Assembly: GCF_904846715.1 (NCBI RefSeq)
Contig: NZ_CAJHBU010000001.1
Span: 186,001-250,000, forward strand
DNA: 64,000 nt
Source of the DNA: Psychrobacter vallis
GTDB taxonomy: Bacteria; Pseudomonadota; Gammaproteobacteria; Pseudomonadales; Moraxellaceae
Direction of reading: 5' to 3'
Shown here piece after piece: positions 18,230-26,984 of this stretch (positions are counted from its first letter, which is position 1; the number at the start of each line of letters is the position of its first letter). The position numbers were made by a program, and so were the translations under genes. The notes below the pieces were generated by a model. The model was not told the DNA's origin. It saw only the letters and a list, made by a program, of their open reading frames with translations, and searched no databases.

Positions 18230-19204
18230 ATGAATCAAAAAAACACTATTGAAATCGGCTTGGTCGTCTATGAGAAAGCACAAATGGCGGCCATCCTTGG
18301 TCTGACTGATTTGTTCGTCATTGCCAGTAAAATCTCTGCCAAGCGCCAAGATACAACTGATCTTCCTTTACAAGTGAGTCAATGGGAGATTAAAGATACT
18401 AATCTGCTGCCTACCTGCGCTTTTTCTAGTAATCCCGATAGTGTAGGAAAATTAGCGGCTGTCATTATCCCGCCAACGTTAGAGGCGCCAATTACAAAGC
18501 AAGCAGCAGCGCCTTGGCTAGAATGGCTGAGAGATCAGCATTCATCAGGTGTGATAATGTCATCTGTCTGCGCCGGTGCTTTTTTACTGGGTGAGACGGG
18601 ACTACTATCCAAGCGCAAGGCAACCACACATTGGTGTTATGTAGAGCAGTTCGAGAAGCGTTTCCCTGATATCGATCTTGATGTGGATCGCATTATTATC
18701 GAAGACGGTGATATTGTGACAGCTGGTGGTGCGATGGCTTGGACGGATTTGGGGCTTAGGATGGTTGATCGGTTTCTTGGCTCACAGGTGATGAATGAGA
18801 CCGCTCGTATGTTGTTAGTCGACCCCTCAAGACGCGAGCAATGCTATTACAGTGCGTTTTCACCGGTATTAACACATGGTGATGCAGCCATACTAAAGGT
18901 GCAACATTGGCTGCAAAGAACGGAGGCACAGAATATTGATTTGTCCACACTAGCCAATTATGCACAGTTAGAAGAACGTACTTTTCTGCGTCGTTTCCAT
19001 AAAGCCACAGGCATGACATCAACGGAATACTGTCAAAGATTACGCATCGGAGAAGCAAAAGATTTTCTACAGTTCTCTATGCTGGCAGTTGAGCAAATTG
19101 CATGGAAGGTAGGTTATAGTGATGTCAGCGCGTTTCGTAAAATATTTAAGCGCATTGTTGGGTTGACACCGAGCGAGTATCGGCGGAGATTTAATACGAA
19201 TTAA
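18230..19204 (+). CDS. GlxA-family transcriptional regulator (DJ-1/PfpI domain plus AraC HTH)
   Basis: 324 residues. Residues about 8-190 form a DJ-1/PfpI-like class I amidotransferase domain, with the nucleophile-elbow cysteine in [15 protein letters not shown] near residue 112 and the following [16 protein letters not shown] typical of GlxA regulators. Residues about 220-320 are an AraC-type double helix-turn-helix, ending with the signature [20 protein letters not shown] and [10 protein letters not shown]. It likely senses a small metabolite and activates the divergent cysteine hydrolase. Starts at ATG 18230. A terminator follows at 19338. Confidence 0.9.
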   Translation: MNQKNTIEIGLVVYEKAQMAAILGLTDLFVIASKISAKRQDTTDLPLQVSQWEIKDTNLLPTCAFSSNPDSVGKLAAVIIPPTLEAPITKQAAAPWLEWLRDQHSSGVIMSSVCAGAFLLGETGLLSKRKATTHWCYVEQFEKRFPDIDLDVDRIIIEDGDIVTAGGAMAWTDLGLRMVDRFLGSQVMNETARMLLVDPSRREQCYYSAFSPVLTHGDAAILKVQHWLQRTEAQNIDLSTLANYAQLEERTFLRRFHKATGMTSTEYCQRLRIGEAKDFLQFSMLAVEQIAWKVGYSDVSAFRKIFKRIVGLTPSEYRRRFNTN

Positions 19205-19337
19205 AAAATGGCATCTGCATCGCATCTGTAATCTACTCCAAATGAGACCAACTCCATTACAGTCAAGACTTTAGTGGCATAATTAAATTGGACAGTGTTT
19301 AAGAGGCTATGGTCAGTATTTAACACGGCTCAATTTT

Positions 19338-19372
19338 CGGTGTATTCACAATGTGAGTATGCCGTTTTTTTT
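19338..19372 (+). terminator. Rho-independent terminator after the GlxA-type regulator
   Basis: Arms CGGTGTATTCACA (19338-19350) and TGTGAGTATGCCG (19352-19364) pair with G-U wobbles and are followed by eight T. Confidence 0.7.
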
Positions 19373-19410
19373 CAACAATATCGTCAATTTACCTAAGAAC
19401 CAACACAGCG

Positions 19411-20058
19411 TTAAGAAGGAAAAATCACCACATCATCGTCTTCTTGCCATGGTTGAAACTTAGTCATGGCCTGTATAAATAAGGGATGCGCGAGCCAATA
19501 TTTTAGCCACTGTTGCAGTTTTGGATACGGTAAACCATAAAAGACATCGCGATTCACATGAGCAAATTGGCGTACAAAAGGCATGATACCAATATCGGCA
19601 ATGGTCACACTGTCTCCCAATAGATAAGCATTTTTATTCAGCAACTGCTCCAAAATCTGCAAAAACACCTCGCCTCGCTGTCGATACTCGGTCTGGGTCA
19701 TCTCTAAATGACGATCGGCATACTTGTAGCGATCTAGCCAATGTTTAAACTCATTGTCGTTTTGCTCAATCAAAGCATTGGCCTGAGATAAAACCCTTTC
19801 ATCAAGCAGTCCTTGCGAATCTCTCTGCTCAAGCGCCCACATCATTATCTCTATACTCTCTTCAATCACTGACCCATCCAAAAGCTGTAAAACGGGCACA
19901 GTGCCTTTTGGACTGATTGCTAGCATTTGCTCTGGTTTGTTCTTTAGGGTGATTTCCCGCAGCTCCACTGGCAACTCGGCAAACAAGAGACCGAGACGTG
20001 CACGCATGGCATAGGGACAGCGACGAAAAGAGTACAGACGATGAAGCGGTGAAGTCAT
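19411..20058 (-). CDS. Glutathione S-transferase family protein
   Basis: The N-terminal thioredoxin-like domain has the redox motif RRCPYAMRARLGL (CPYA, Cys near residue 14), the cis-Pro region KGTVPVLQLLDG and EESIEIMMW for glutathione gamma-Glu binding. The all-helical C-terminal domain contains DSVTIADIGIMPFVRQF, the N-capping motif of GSTs. A TTG start at 20070 is possible, but the ATG at 20056-20058 with GGAA upstream gives 215 residues, the family norm. It lies downstream of the VIT transporter on the same strand with an 87-bp gap that holds a half copy of the dispersed repeat. Cytoplasmic; substrate unknown. Confidence 0.87.
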   Translation of the reverse strand: MTSPLHRLYSFRRCPYAMRARLGLLFAELPVELREITLKNKPEQMLAISPKGTVPVLQLLDGSVIEESIEIMMWALEQRDSQGLLDERVLSQANALIEQNDNEFKHWLDRYKYADRHLEMTQTEYRQRGEVFLQILEQLLNKNAYLLGDSVTIADIGIMPFVRQFAHVNRDVFYGLPYPKLQQWLKYWLAHPLFIQAMTKFQPWQEDDDVVIFPS

Positions 20059-20086
20059 GGTTGTTTCCAAATTTAATCGAGGTTAA

Positions 20087-20113
20087 GTGCCACAAAAAAT
20101 TTATCCCAGCACT
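20087..20113. repeat. Half copy of the dispersed intergenic repeat
   Basis: The segment AAAAAATTTATCCCAGCACT resembles the right arm of the complete repeats (AAATTTTTCCCAGCACCGC at 60187-60205). The left arm is missing, so this is a weak, degenerate match. Confidence 0.35.
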
Positions 20114-20145
20114 ATCGTATTTTTTAATTAGAAGTGAGTTTATAT

Positions 20146-20844
20146 TTAAACTGCCACGCCAAATAAGCGACCAATCAATGAGGTTGCCAGCATGGCGAGC
20201 ACGCCCCAAACCACTACCCTAGTCGTCGCAGCAACAACAGGCGCACCGCCCAATCGAGCAGAGATAATCCCCAGCAGCATTAAACCCATTACAGTTAAAG
20301 AGGCCAGTGACCAGACCAATGTTTGTGCTGGCAATAGCAGTATTCCGATAATTGGTAGTATCGCTCCAGCCACAAATGACAAACCCGAGGCGACTGATGC
20401 CTGAATTGGCTTTGCTTGGCTAAGATCTGTCAAGCCTATCTCATCACGAGCATGCGCCTCTAGTGCATTGTGTTCAGTTAATCCTACGGCAACTTGATAC
20501 GCCAAATCATGATCGAGTCCTCGCGCCTCATAAATTTTGGTCAGCTCTAACAGCTCACGCTCAGCATTATGCGTCAGCTCATGTCTCTCTTTATCGAGAT
20601 CCGCCTTTTCGGTATCTGCTTGCGATGAGACCGAAATATACTCGCCAGCCGCCATCGACAACGCACCTGCGGTTAACGCCGCCATGCCTGTCAGCAACAA
20701 TGTCTGACTGCTTGTGCTGGCCGCCGCTACCCCAACCAATAAACTGGCTGTCGAAATCAAACCATCGTTCGCGCCCAACACTGCCGCTCTCAACCAATGA
20801 TTGCGATTGCTCAAATGTGCTTCGTCATGAATAGAGTGATGCAT
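20146..20844 (-). CDS. VIT1/CCC1-family Fe/Mn transporter
   Basis: 232-residue integral membrane protein of the vacuolar iron transporter family. The hallmark first helix region LRAAVLGANDGLISTASLLV and the next GALSMAAGEYISVSSQAD are present, followed by the cytoplasmic metal-binding helices (residues about 85-150, rich in Glu and His) and three C-terminal membrane helices. Bacterial members move ferrous iron or manganese across the inner membrane, usually as efflux. The location between two siderophore-uptake regions suggests protection against iron overload, but no clear Fur box is close to its own start. The Fur box at 21032 lies about 190 bp upstream and faces the next gene. Confidence 0.9.
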   Translation of the reverse strand: MHHSIHDEAHLSNRNHWLRAAVLGANDGLISTASLLVGVAAASTSSQTLLLTGMAALTAGALSMAAGEYISVSSQADTEKADLDKERHELTHNAERELLELTKIYEARGLDHDLAYQVAVGLTEHNALEAHARDEIGLTDLSQAKPIQASVASGLSFVAGAILPIIGILLLPAQTLVWSLASLTVMGLMLLGIISARLGGAPVVAATTRVVVWGVLAMLATSLIGRLFGVAV

Positions 20845-21031
20845 AAAATCCTCGAACGCTATGGACAGAAAAGTGGCGTATCCTAGTGATGATACTGTAT
20901 TCCTTTTGAATGGAGTCTGCTATAGCATCTTTATATCAATCAACCATCAGTCAATGGATTTTTAGGCCAAAAGTACGCCTTTAGCCATAAGACAGTGACA
21001 TACATACGGATTAACATAATAAAATTTAGAT

Positions 21032-21050
21032 GGTAATGGTTATCAATAAC
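21032..21050 (+). promoter_or_regulatory. Fur box upstream of the SIP-like reductase gene
   Basis: GGTAATGGTTATCAATAAC matches 15 of 19 consensus positions. It lies 200 bp before the ATG at 21250 in a 405-bp gap between divergent genes; nothing else clear is seen there. Confidence 0.65.
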
Positions 21051-21249
21051 ATCTATAATTCACGCCATTCTCAATGCTTAGCACCGCATGTATCTATATT
21101 ACGCTTATCAGTCATTGGCTCATTTTTCACCTTTAATTTTTATCGGTACTCTTCACTACTTTACATTTTTAGATGCCAGTTACTTAGTGACTTAAAGGTT
21201 GCTTAACAGTGATTTAACGGTTATTTGATTTTGGCTTGGATGAAATTTT

Positions 21250-22416
21250 ATGGCGCAACCGCTTGCTCAGCACCTTAGTAAAACACCGTTAGCCATGGTT
21301 GATAAAGACCAATTTATTAGTCATGTGAATGAAGAGCATCAAGATGAGCTTGCTATGTTCGTCAATGCATTTACTGACAGATTAATCAGTGAATATGACG
21401 TGACATCGGTAAAAGAAATCTATGCCGATGGCCTATTGCTAGATGTTGCAACCATTTATTACACTGAAATTGCGGGCGATGCGCATCGAGATAAAAACCT
21501 TGTCAGTGACCACACTGTCCAAAAATCCGACGCCCTCATCAGTCAGTATTTTATTCACTTTATAGCACGTATCAGTGATTCAACCACGCTACAAGAACAA
21601 TATATAACGTTATTACAAATGTCCGCCCGTAAGCTTGGTAAGCGCACGGTCACACTTCAAGAGCAACGTTTTACCGTGATTGACGGTTATTATGCCAGCC
21701 CTAATCTATACCGACTGGTCGTCACCGCACCCGAGCATACTCCGCTGAATCATGCAGGATATGCCTATCTGTTTGAGCTGAATCCAACCGTCTTATCGGC
21801 CTCAACCGAACCATCAGAAAACCATGATAAGCCATTGCAGCGTTATTACACGTTACGAAAAGCATGGCAAGATTCAGACAGCGCCTCTGTCCAAGCGTGG
21901 ATAGATGTCTATATTCATGGTGATACGCCAGGCGGTAACTGGGCGCGTTCTCTCAGTCCTGACATGCAAATCAAGAGCATGCGTGAGTATCCCGAAAATA
22001 CAGAACACCTCACTGACGGTCAATGTTTACTCATCTGTGATGAAACGTCTTTGCCTACCGTGGCTCATTTATTAGAGAATTGGCAAAACCCACTACCGCC
22101 CCTTGTCATTGCCATCACAAACGATCCAGAGGATATAAGTTATCTACAGGAGCTAAGACTGAGCGACCCATTACACCATGATGCGCATTTTTTACAAAAC
22201 AATTTACTACATATAGTTAATACGCCAACGGCCAACCTTGCTGAACAAATATCCGCCCTATTAAATACCTCATTAACAATATTGCCACTCAAAATCGGCA
22301 AAGTATGGGGCGCGCTTGAAGCCACAGAGGTCAAATTATTAAGAAAACAACTAAAGACAACCTTAGACTTATCGCGTCAGGATATGGTGTTAAAAGTCTA
22401 TTGGCGCGCGCAATGA
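21250..22416 (+). CDS. Siderophore-interacting flavin reductase with N-terminal DUF2470-like domain
   Basis: 388 residues in two parts. Residues about 20-110 (FISHVNEEHQDELAMFVNAF and the VKEIYADGLLLDV strand) resemble the DUF2470 domain found at the C-terminus of HugZ/PNPOx-type heme-utilisation proteins. Residues about 130-388 match the SIP/ViuB family: FAD-binding QRYYTLRKAW, VDVYIHGDTPGGNWARSL and the C-terminal GALEATEVKLLRKQLKTTL with terminal VYWRAQ. SIP proteins use NAD(P)H and FAD to reduce ferric iron from imported siderophores in the cytoplasm. The gene is preceded by a Fur box and lies 304 bp upstream of a siderophore receptor. The DUF2470 assignment is by eye and less certain than the SIP part. 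Confidence 0.82.
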   Translation: MAQPLAQHLSKTPLAMVDKDQFISHVNEEHQDELAMFVNAFTDRLISEYDVTSVKEIYADGLLLDVATIYYTEIAGDAHRDKNLVSDHTVQKSDALISQYFIHFIARISDSTTLQEQYITLLQMSARKLGKRTVTLQEQRFTVIDGYYASPNLYRLVVTAPEHTPLNHAGYAYLFELNPTVLSASTEPSENHDKPLQRYYTLRKAWQDSDSASVQAWIDVYIHGDTPGGNWARSLSPDMQIKSMREYPENTEHLTDGQCLLICDETSLPTVAHLLENWQNPLPPLVIAITNDPEDISYLQELRLSDPLHHDAHFLQNNLLHIVNTPTANLAEQISALLNTSLTILPLKIGKVWGALEATEVKLLRKQLKTTLDLSRQDMVLKVYWRAQ

Positions 22417-22461
22417 CCGTCGGTTTTTCATATGTAGTTGAAAAACCTTAAAGTTGCGACA

Positions 22462-22536
22462 GTGCTGCTGGTATAAATTTTTTGTAGCATCGAGCTGCGC
22501 AGGCACAGTAAGCGAAAAAAACTTGCACCAGCAGTA
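22462..22536. repeat. Dispersed imperfect-palindrome repeat, copy 1
   Basis: Left arm GTGCTGCTGGTATAAATTTT and right arm ending ACTTGCACCAGCAGTAC are near-complementary, with a GCGCAGGCACAG centre like that of copy 3. Located between the SIP-like gene and the second siderophore receptor. Confidence 0.65.
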
Positions 22537-22666
22537 CGTGTTGTACCGATATTATTTTTCACCGACTATATTTTGCAGACTATACCCTGAGCAAAGCTGC
22601 AATCTGCATGACACTCTGTATTCTTGACAGATAGGTTCACACTTAATGTGGCAATGTTATTGAAAT

Positions 22667-22685
22667 GAAAACAATTATCATTATA
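22667..22685 (+). promoter_or_regulatory. Fur box immediately upstream of the second siderophore receptor
   Basis: GAAAACAATTATCATTATA matches 15 of 19 consensus positions and ends 35 bp before the chosen ATG, a position that would block promoter access or initiation. Confidence 0.72.
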
Positions 22686-22719
22686 ATAAGCATTTAAATC
22701 AAACATGCTGGAAACATTC

Positions 22720-25008
22720 ATGCAACTGTCTCGCTTATACTCTGCTTTATTCCGCCGTGATGCTTCCACTGTATCCCGTCAGCAACGCTCATTCAAATCC
22801 TTGTGCTCATCCTACTTATCCACCTCGGTAGTGATACTTGGGGCAAGCCAAGCGGCATGGGCACAAACAGATATCTATACCGATAGCCAGTCAGCTGAGC
22901 CTAGTGTTGTGCTGGATACTATTGTGGTGACCAGTAGTGCAGATGCGTCAGCAGATGGCTTACCGAGTGCCTACGCAGGCGAGCAAGTCGCAACAGGAAG
23001 CCGTGTTGGGCTCTTGGGCAATCAAGATATTATGGATACGCCCTTCTCTACCGTCTCATACACCAATGAATACATCACCAACCAGCAAGCACAAAGCGTG
23101 GGCGATCTGCTCAAAAAAGATCCCACTGTGCGTGTCGCTAGAGGTTATGGTAACTTTCAAGAAGCCTATTTTATGCGCGGCTTTATCACGACCTCCGATG
23201 ACACCATGTTCAATGGTCTATACGGTATATTACCGAGACAGTATATCGCGACTGAACTGTTCGAGCGTGTGGAAGTGCAGCGCGGCGCCTCTGCCATGCT
23301 AAATGGTGCGGCACCCAGCGGTGGTAACGCTGGCGGTACGATTAATCTGCTACCAAAACGCGCTGGTAATGAGCCATTGCGTGAGGTGACTCTCGGTTAT
23401 GGTCAAGGCGATCAAGGCAAAGTGGCGGTAGATGTTAGTGATCGGTTCGGTGCAGAGGATGCTTTTGGTGTGCGCTTCAATGCCGCTTATCAAGATGGCG
23501 ACAGCGCAATCGATGACGAATCCTCAACCTTGGGTCTAGCGGCTTTTGGTCTGGACTATAGAGGCGATCAGTATCGACTATCAGCAGATTTGGGTTGGCA
23601 GGATAATAAGCTGAAAGAAACTCGTCCTAGTGTCACGCTTGCAGGTGTTGCTGGAGTGCCCAATGCTCCGAAAGGATCAAAAAACTGGGCGCAGCCTTGG
23701 ACGTATTCAAACGAAGAAGATGTGTTTGGTACGATTAGAGGCGAATATGACTTAAATGATAATATCACCGCTTATGGTGCTTATGGAGCTAGAATTAGCG
23801 ACGAAGACAACTCTTTAGCGAATCTTACGGTATCTAATACCAATGGCACTGGATCTGTTTATCGATTTGATAATATCCGAGAAGATAAAGTACAGAGTGC
23901 CGAGCTCGGTCTGCGTGGTCAATGGCAAACGGGTGTAGTGGATCATGATTGGGTAATAGCAGCGGACCTTTATGATCAAGAAGAAAAAGGCGCTTATGCT
24001 TTTGACTTTAATAACCAGCTTGCGACTAATTTATATGACCCCACTGACTATCGCGATAACAGCTGGTCGAATACCGCAACTTTTGCCGGTGACTCAGACA
24101 ACCCGACATTAACTAATAAAAAGCAACTACAAAGCTTTGCCTTAGCGGATACCTTTTCTTTGTTTGATGACAAACTAAAAACCACCTTGGGTGTGCGTCA
24201 TCAGAATATAGAAACAGCCAGCTATGACCCTAATACTCAGGCGCAAACCGCTAATTATGATGAAAGCAAATGGACACCAAGTGTTGGAATCGTCTATCAA
24301 CCAAGTATGGACTGGTCTATTTATGGCAACTATATCGAAAGCCTAACTTCAGGATCAAGAGCACCTCTAGAGAATGGCGGTAATCCAGTCACCAATGCAG
24401 GACAAGACTTAGCCCCTTATGTCAGTGAGCAAACGGAAGTAGGCGTGAAGTACGACAATGGGACGATTGGCAGTAGCCTAGCTGTATTCCGTATTGATTC
24501 AGCACGTGCTTATATTGATGACACCAATACCTTTGCGGCAGATGGTAAAAATCGTCATCAAGGCGCTGAATTATCAGTCTTTGGTAGCCCAAGCGAAAAC
24601 ATGCGCCTAATCGCGGGTGTCAGTTATCTAAGCGCCAAACAAAAAGACACCGGTAATACCTTGTTAGACGGCAATCGAGTCATTGGCTTACCTACACTAC
24701 AAAGCAACGTCAACCTAGAGTATGATTTAGCAGCAGTCGAAGGACTAACATTAACAGGCGACGTTATACATACAGGCGCTCGTTATGCGGATAATGCCAA
24801 CACCTTAAAGGTTGATGGTTATACCACGTTAGACCTTGGTGCTCGCTACAAAACTATGCTAGCAGGACAAGATGTCACATTGAAAGGCATGGTGACTAAT
24901 GTCACTGGTGAAGATTACTGGCAATCAGTGGGCGGTTATGCAGATGCTGGTTATTTAAATTCAGGTGAACCCACTGCCTTAAAAGTGTCAGCGACTTTCG
25001 ACTTTTAA
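22720..25008 (+). CDS. TonB-dependent siderophore receptor (second copy, COG4774-like)
   Basis: Outer-membrane receptor, about 762 residues. A long basic signal region ends near ASQAAWA. The mature N-terminus has a TonB-box-like VLDTIVVTSS, and the plug contains DTPFSTVSYTNEYI, AQSVGDLLKKDPTVRV, EAYFMRGF and VEVQRGASAMLNGAAPSGG. The barrel ends at KVSATFDF with terminal Phe. The plug sequence is of the catecholate/ferrichrome-type group and differs from the receptor at 8887, so the two probably take different siderophores. An ATG at 22705 is also possible; 22720 is chosen for GGAA 6 bases upstream. A Fur box and a strong downstream terminator frame it. It is followed by a cyclic-peptide ABC exporter. 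Confidence 0.92.
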   Translation: MQLSRLYSALFRRDASTVSRQQRSFKSLCSSYLSTSVVILGASQAAWAQTDIYTDSQSAEPSVVLDTIVVTSSADASADGLPSAYAGEQVATGSRVGLLGNQDIMDTPFSTVSYTNEYITNQQAQSVGDLLKKDPTVRVARGYGNFQEAYFMRGFITTSDDTMFNGLYGILPRQYIATELFERVEVQRGASAMLNGAAPSGGNAGGTINLLPKRAGNEPLREVTLGYGQGDQGKVAVDVSDRFGAEDAFGVRFNAAYQDGDSAIDDESSTLGLAAFGLDYRGDQYRLSADLGWQDNKLKETRPSVTLAGVAGVPNAPKGSKNWAQPWTYSNEEDVFGTIRGEYDLNDNITAYGAYGARISDEDNSLANLTVSNTNGTGSVYRFDNIREDKVQSAELGLRGQWQTGVVDHDWVIAADLYDQEEKGAYAFDFNNQLATNLYDPTDYRDNSWSNTATFAGDSDNPTLTNKKQLQSFALADTFSLFDDKLKTTLGVRHQNIETASYDPNTQAQTANYDESKWTPSVGIVYQPSMDWSIYGNYIESLTSGSRAPLENGGNPVTNAGQDLAPYVSEQTEVGVKYDNGTIGSSLAVFRIDSARAYIDDTNTFAADGKNRHQGAELSVFGSPSENMRLIAGVSYLSAKQKDTGNTLLDGNRVIGLPTLQSNVNLEYDLAAVEGLTLTGDVIHTGARYADNANTLKVDGYTTLDLGARYKTMLAGQDVTLKGMVTNVTGEDYWQSVGGYADAGYLNSGEPTALKVSATFDF

Positions 25009-25090
25009 GACGCATGGTTTTTAAAACCCACAGCTCTTGAGACGTACAGCTTTTAAGACGTACGGTTGAACCATACTTATACGATTTTAA

Positions 25091-25123
25091 TAAAAGGGAT
25101 TAGGCGCGACCTACTCCCTTTTA
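25091..25123 (+). terminator. Hairpin between receptor and ABC exporter
   Basis: TAAAAGGGATTAGG pairs with CCTACTCCCTTTTA (one mismatch) around a short loop. Few T follow beyond the arm, so it may attenuate rather than stop transcription into the exporter gene. Confidence 0.55.
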
Positions 25124-25166
25124 TGCCATAAAAAATACGTAAAATTCATTCTATTACTGAGTCACT

Positions 25167-26879
25167 ATGTCCTCTCGCGCTACAGCTTCTTTATATCATA
25201 TGATTTGGGCACACTATCGTCTGCCTTTTCTTAAAGTCATCTTACTTAATTTGGTGAATGCCGCGGTTAGTGTGGGCATCATCGCTTATATCAACCACAC
25301 CTTTATTAGCCAACCTGTTTTCAACACTTTATCATGGGTAAGTTTGGGCTACTTTGCCGCCTTGGTGGTGATGCTACTGGTCACGACTTTTATATCACAG
25401 TATGCATTGACACGTTTGGGGCACAAGTTTGTCTATGAGCTGAGAACCAAACTGGTCAAACAAATCATCGATACCAGCGTGCCGCAGATAGACCATTTGG
25501 GTAGTGCACGGTTACTCGCCAGCCTGTCCTCAGACATCCAGTCCATCACAGTGGCTTTTGTGCGTATGCCAGAGCTGGTACAAGGTGTTATCTTATCGGT
25601 GGGTGTCGCCCTTTATCTGGGTTGGCTATCGCTACCATTGCTCTTGATTGTCATGTTTTGGATTGCTATGACGATTTGGATCAGTACCATTTTAGTCAAG
25701 CATGTTTATGCGCATTTGACAGAACTGCGAGACATTAACGATCTTTTGTATCAAGACTATGAGTCCATCATAGAAGGCCGCAAGGAACTAGCACTTAATC
25801 AGCACCGCGCTGAAAAGTTATACAAAACCGATTTTTTGACCCATGCTAAATCGTACGAAAATACTGTGGTCAAGTCTGATACGTTTCATTTATCAGCAGT
25901 GAATTGGTCAAACATCATGATGTTTGCAGCGATTGGCGTGGTGTTTGCGGTGTCCAATTATCTTGATATACCTATTGCGGTCGCCACTACTTTTTCCTTA
26001 ACGATTTTGTTCGTGCAATCACCGCTGCTGCATGCCGTAGGTGCTTACCCAACCCTACAAACAGCGCAAGTGGCACTAGATAAAATCCAATCTTTAGCAC
26101 TAGCGGATTATCAAGCAGAGTTTGCCACGGATGTTGCGGTAAAAAACTGGCAATCTATTTCTTTGACCGATATTCACTACCGTTACGAAAACAATCACTC
26201 TGATACACCTGTTTCAGGGACAAAAAATACAACTCATGCCAACCATATATTAAAAGACGTCAATCTGACCTTAAGACGTGGCGATGTGGTGTTTTTGATC
26301 GGTGCAAATGGTAGCGGCAAATCCACCCTTGCAAAAATCATGACGGGGCTTTTTACGCCTACCACGGGTTCTGTACACATAGACAAACAACTGATTGACT
26401 CACAGAACAATGCCGATTATCGACAGTTGTTTTCTGCCATTTTTAGCGATCAGCATTTGTTTAAACAGCTCATCGGCAATCATGGTAATGATCCTGATAT
26501 GACGCTGGTGAACACGTGGTTGCACAAGTTAAACCTACAAGACAAAGTCAGTGTGACCGACCATCGTTTGTCTACCGACAAGTTATCGCAAGGACAACGT
26601 AAACGATTGGCCATGCTGATTTCCGTAGCGGAACATAAAGACATACTGTTACTGGATGAATGGGCAGCTGACCAAGATCCTGCTTTTCGTAGAGTATTCT
26701 ATCAAACACTGATTCCCGAGCTCAAAGCCCTAGGCAAAACCTTATTCATCATTAGTCATGATGACAGCTACTTTGAGCATGCTGATCGATTGTTACTCAT
26801 GAAAGAAGGCAAGCTCATCGAGTTAAACGCTGAAGAACGACAGCGTGCCAGTGCCGATGCAATCTCGATGCTAAAGTAA
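25167..26879 (+). CDS. Cyclic peptide/siderophore ABC exporter (PvdE/SyrD family)
   Basis: 570-residue half transporter: six membrane helices in residues 1-320 and an ATPase domain in 340-570. The ATPase has Walker A GANGSGKST (about 379-387), signature LSQGQRKRL (about 473) and Walker B LLLDEWAADQDPAFR (about 494). The DEWAADQDP sequence after Walker B is the mark of the PvdE/SyrD cyclic-peptide exporter family, which moves peptide siderophores or their precursors to the periplasm. It lies 158 bp after a siderophore receptor and convergent with a PepSY gene. There is no peptide synthetase in the window. It may instead act with the receptor in handling a foreign siderophore. Confidence 0.9.
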   Translation: MSSRATASLYHMIWAHYRLPFLKVILLNLVNAAVSVGIIAYINHTFISQPVFNTLSWVSLGYFAALVVMLLVTTFISQYALTRLGHKFVYELRTKLVKQIIDTSVPQIDHLGSARLLASLSSDIQSITVAFVRMPELVQGVILSVGVALYLGWLSLPLLLIVMFWIAMTIWISTILVKHVYAHLTELRDINDLLYQDYESIIEGRKELALNQHRAEKLYKTDFLTHAKSYENTVVKSDTFHLSAVNWSNIMMFAAIGVVFAVSNYLDIPIAVATTFSLTILFVQSPLLHAVGAYPTLQTAQVALDKIQSLALADYQAEFATDVAVKNWQSISLTDIHYRYENNHSDTPVSGTKNTTHANHILKDVNLTLRRGDVVFLIGANGSGKSTLAKIMTGLFTPTTGSVHIDKQLIDSQNNADYRQLFSAIFSDQHLFKQLIGNHGNDPDMTLVNTWLHKLNLQDKVSVTDHRLSTDKLSQGQRKRLAMLISVAEHKDILLLDEWAADQDPAFRRVFYQTLIPELKALGKTLFIISHDDSYFEHADRLLLMKEGKLIELNAEERQRASADAISMLK

Positions 26880-26912
26880 TAACAGTGCCAAAAATAATGC
26901 AATGATGATAGC

Positions 26913-26947
26913 AAAAAAGGGGCATCTGTTAGACAGATGCCCCTTCT
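26913..26947. terminator. Strong rho-independent terminator between convergent genes
   Basis: A 13-bp perfect stem, AAGGGGCATCTGT (26917-26929) with its complement (26933-26945), loop of 3. The A-run before and T-rich end suit both directions. Confidence 0.88.
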
Positions 26948-26984
26948 TACATTCAAAAACAAAATACTGATTCAATGCACTCTT

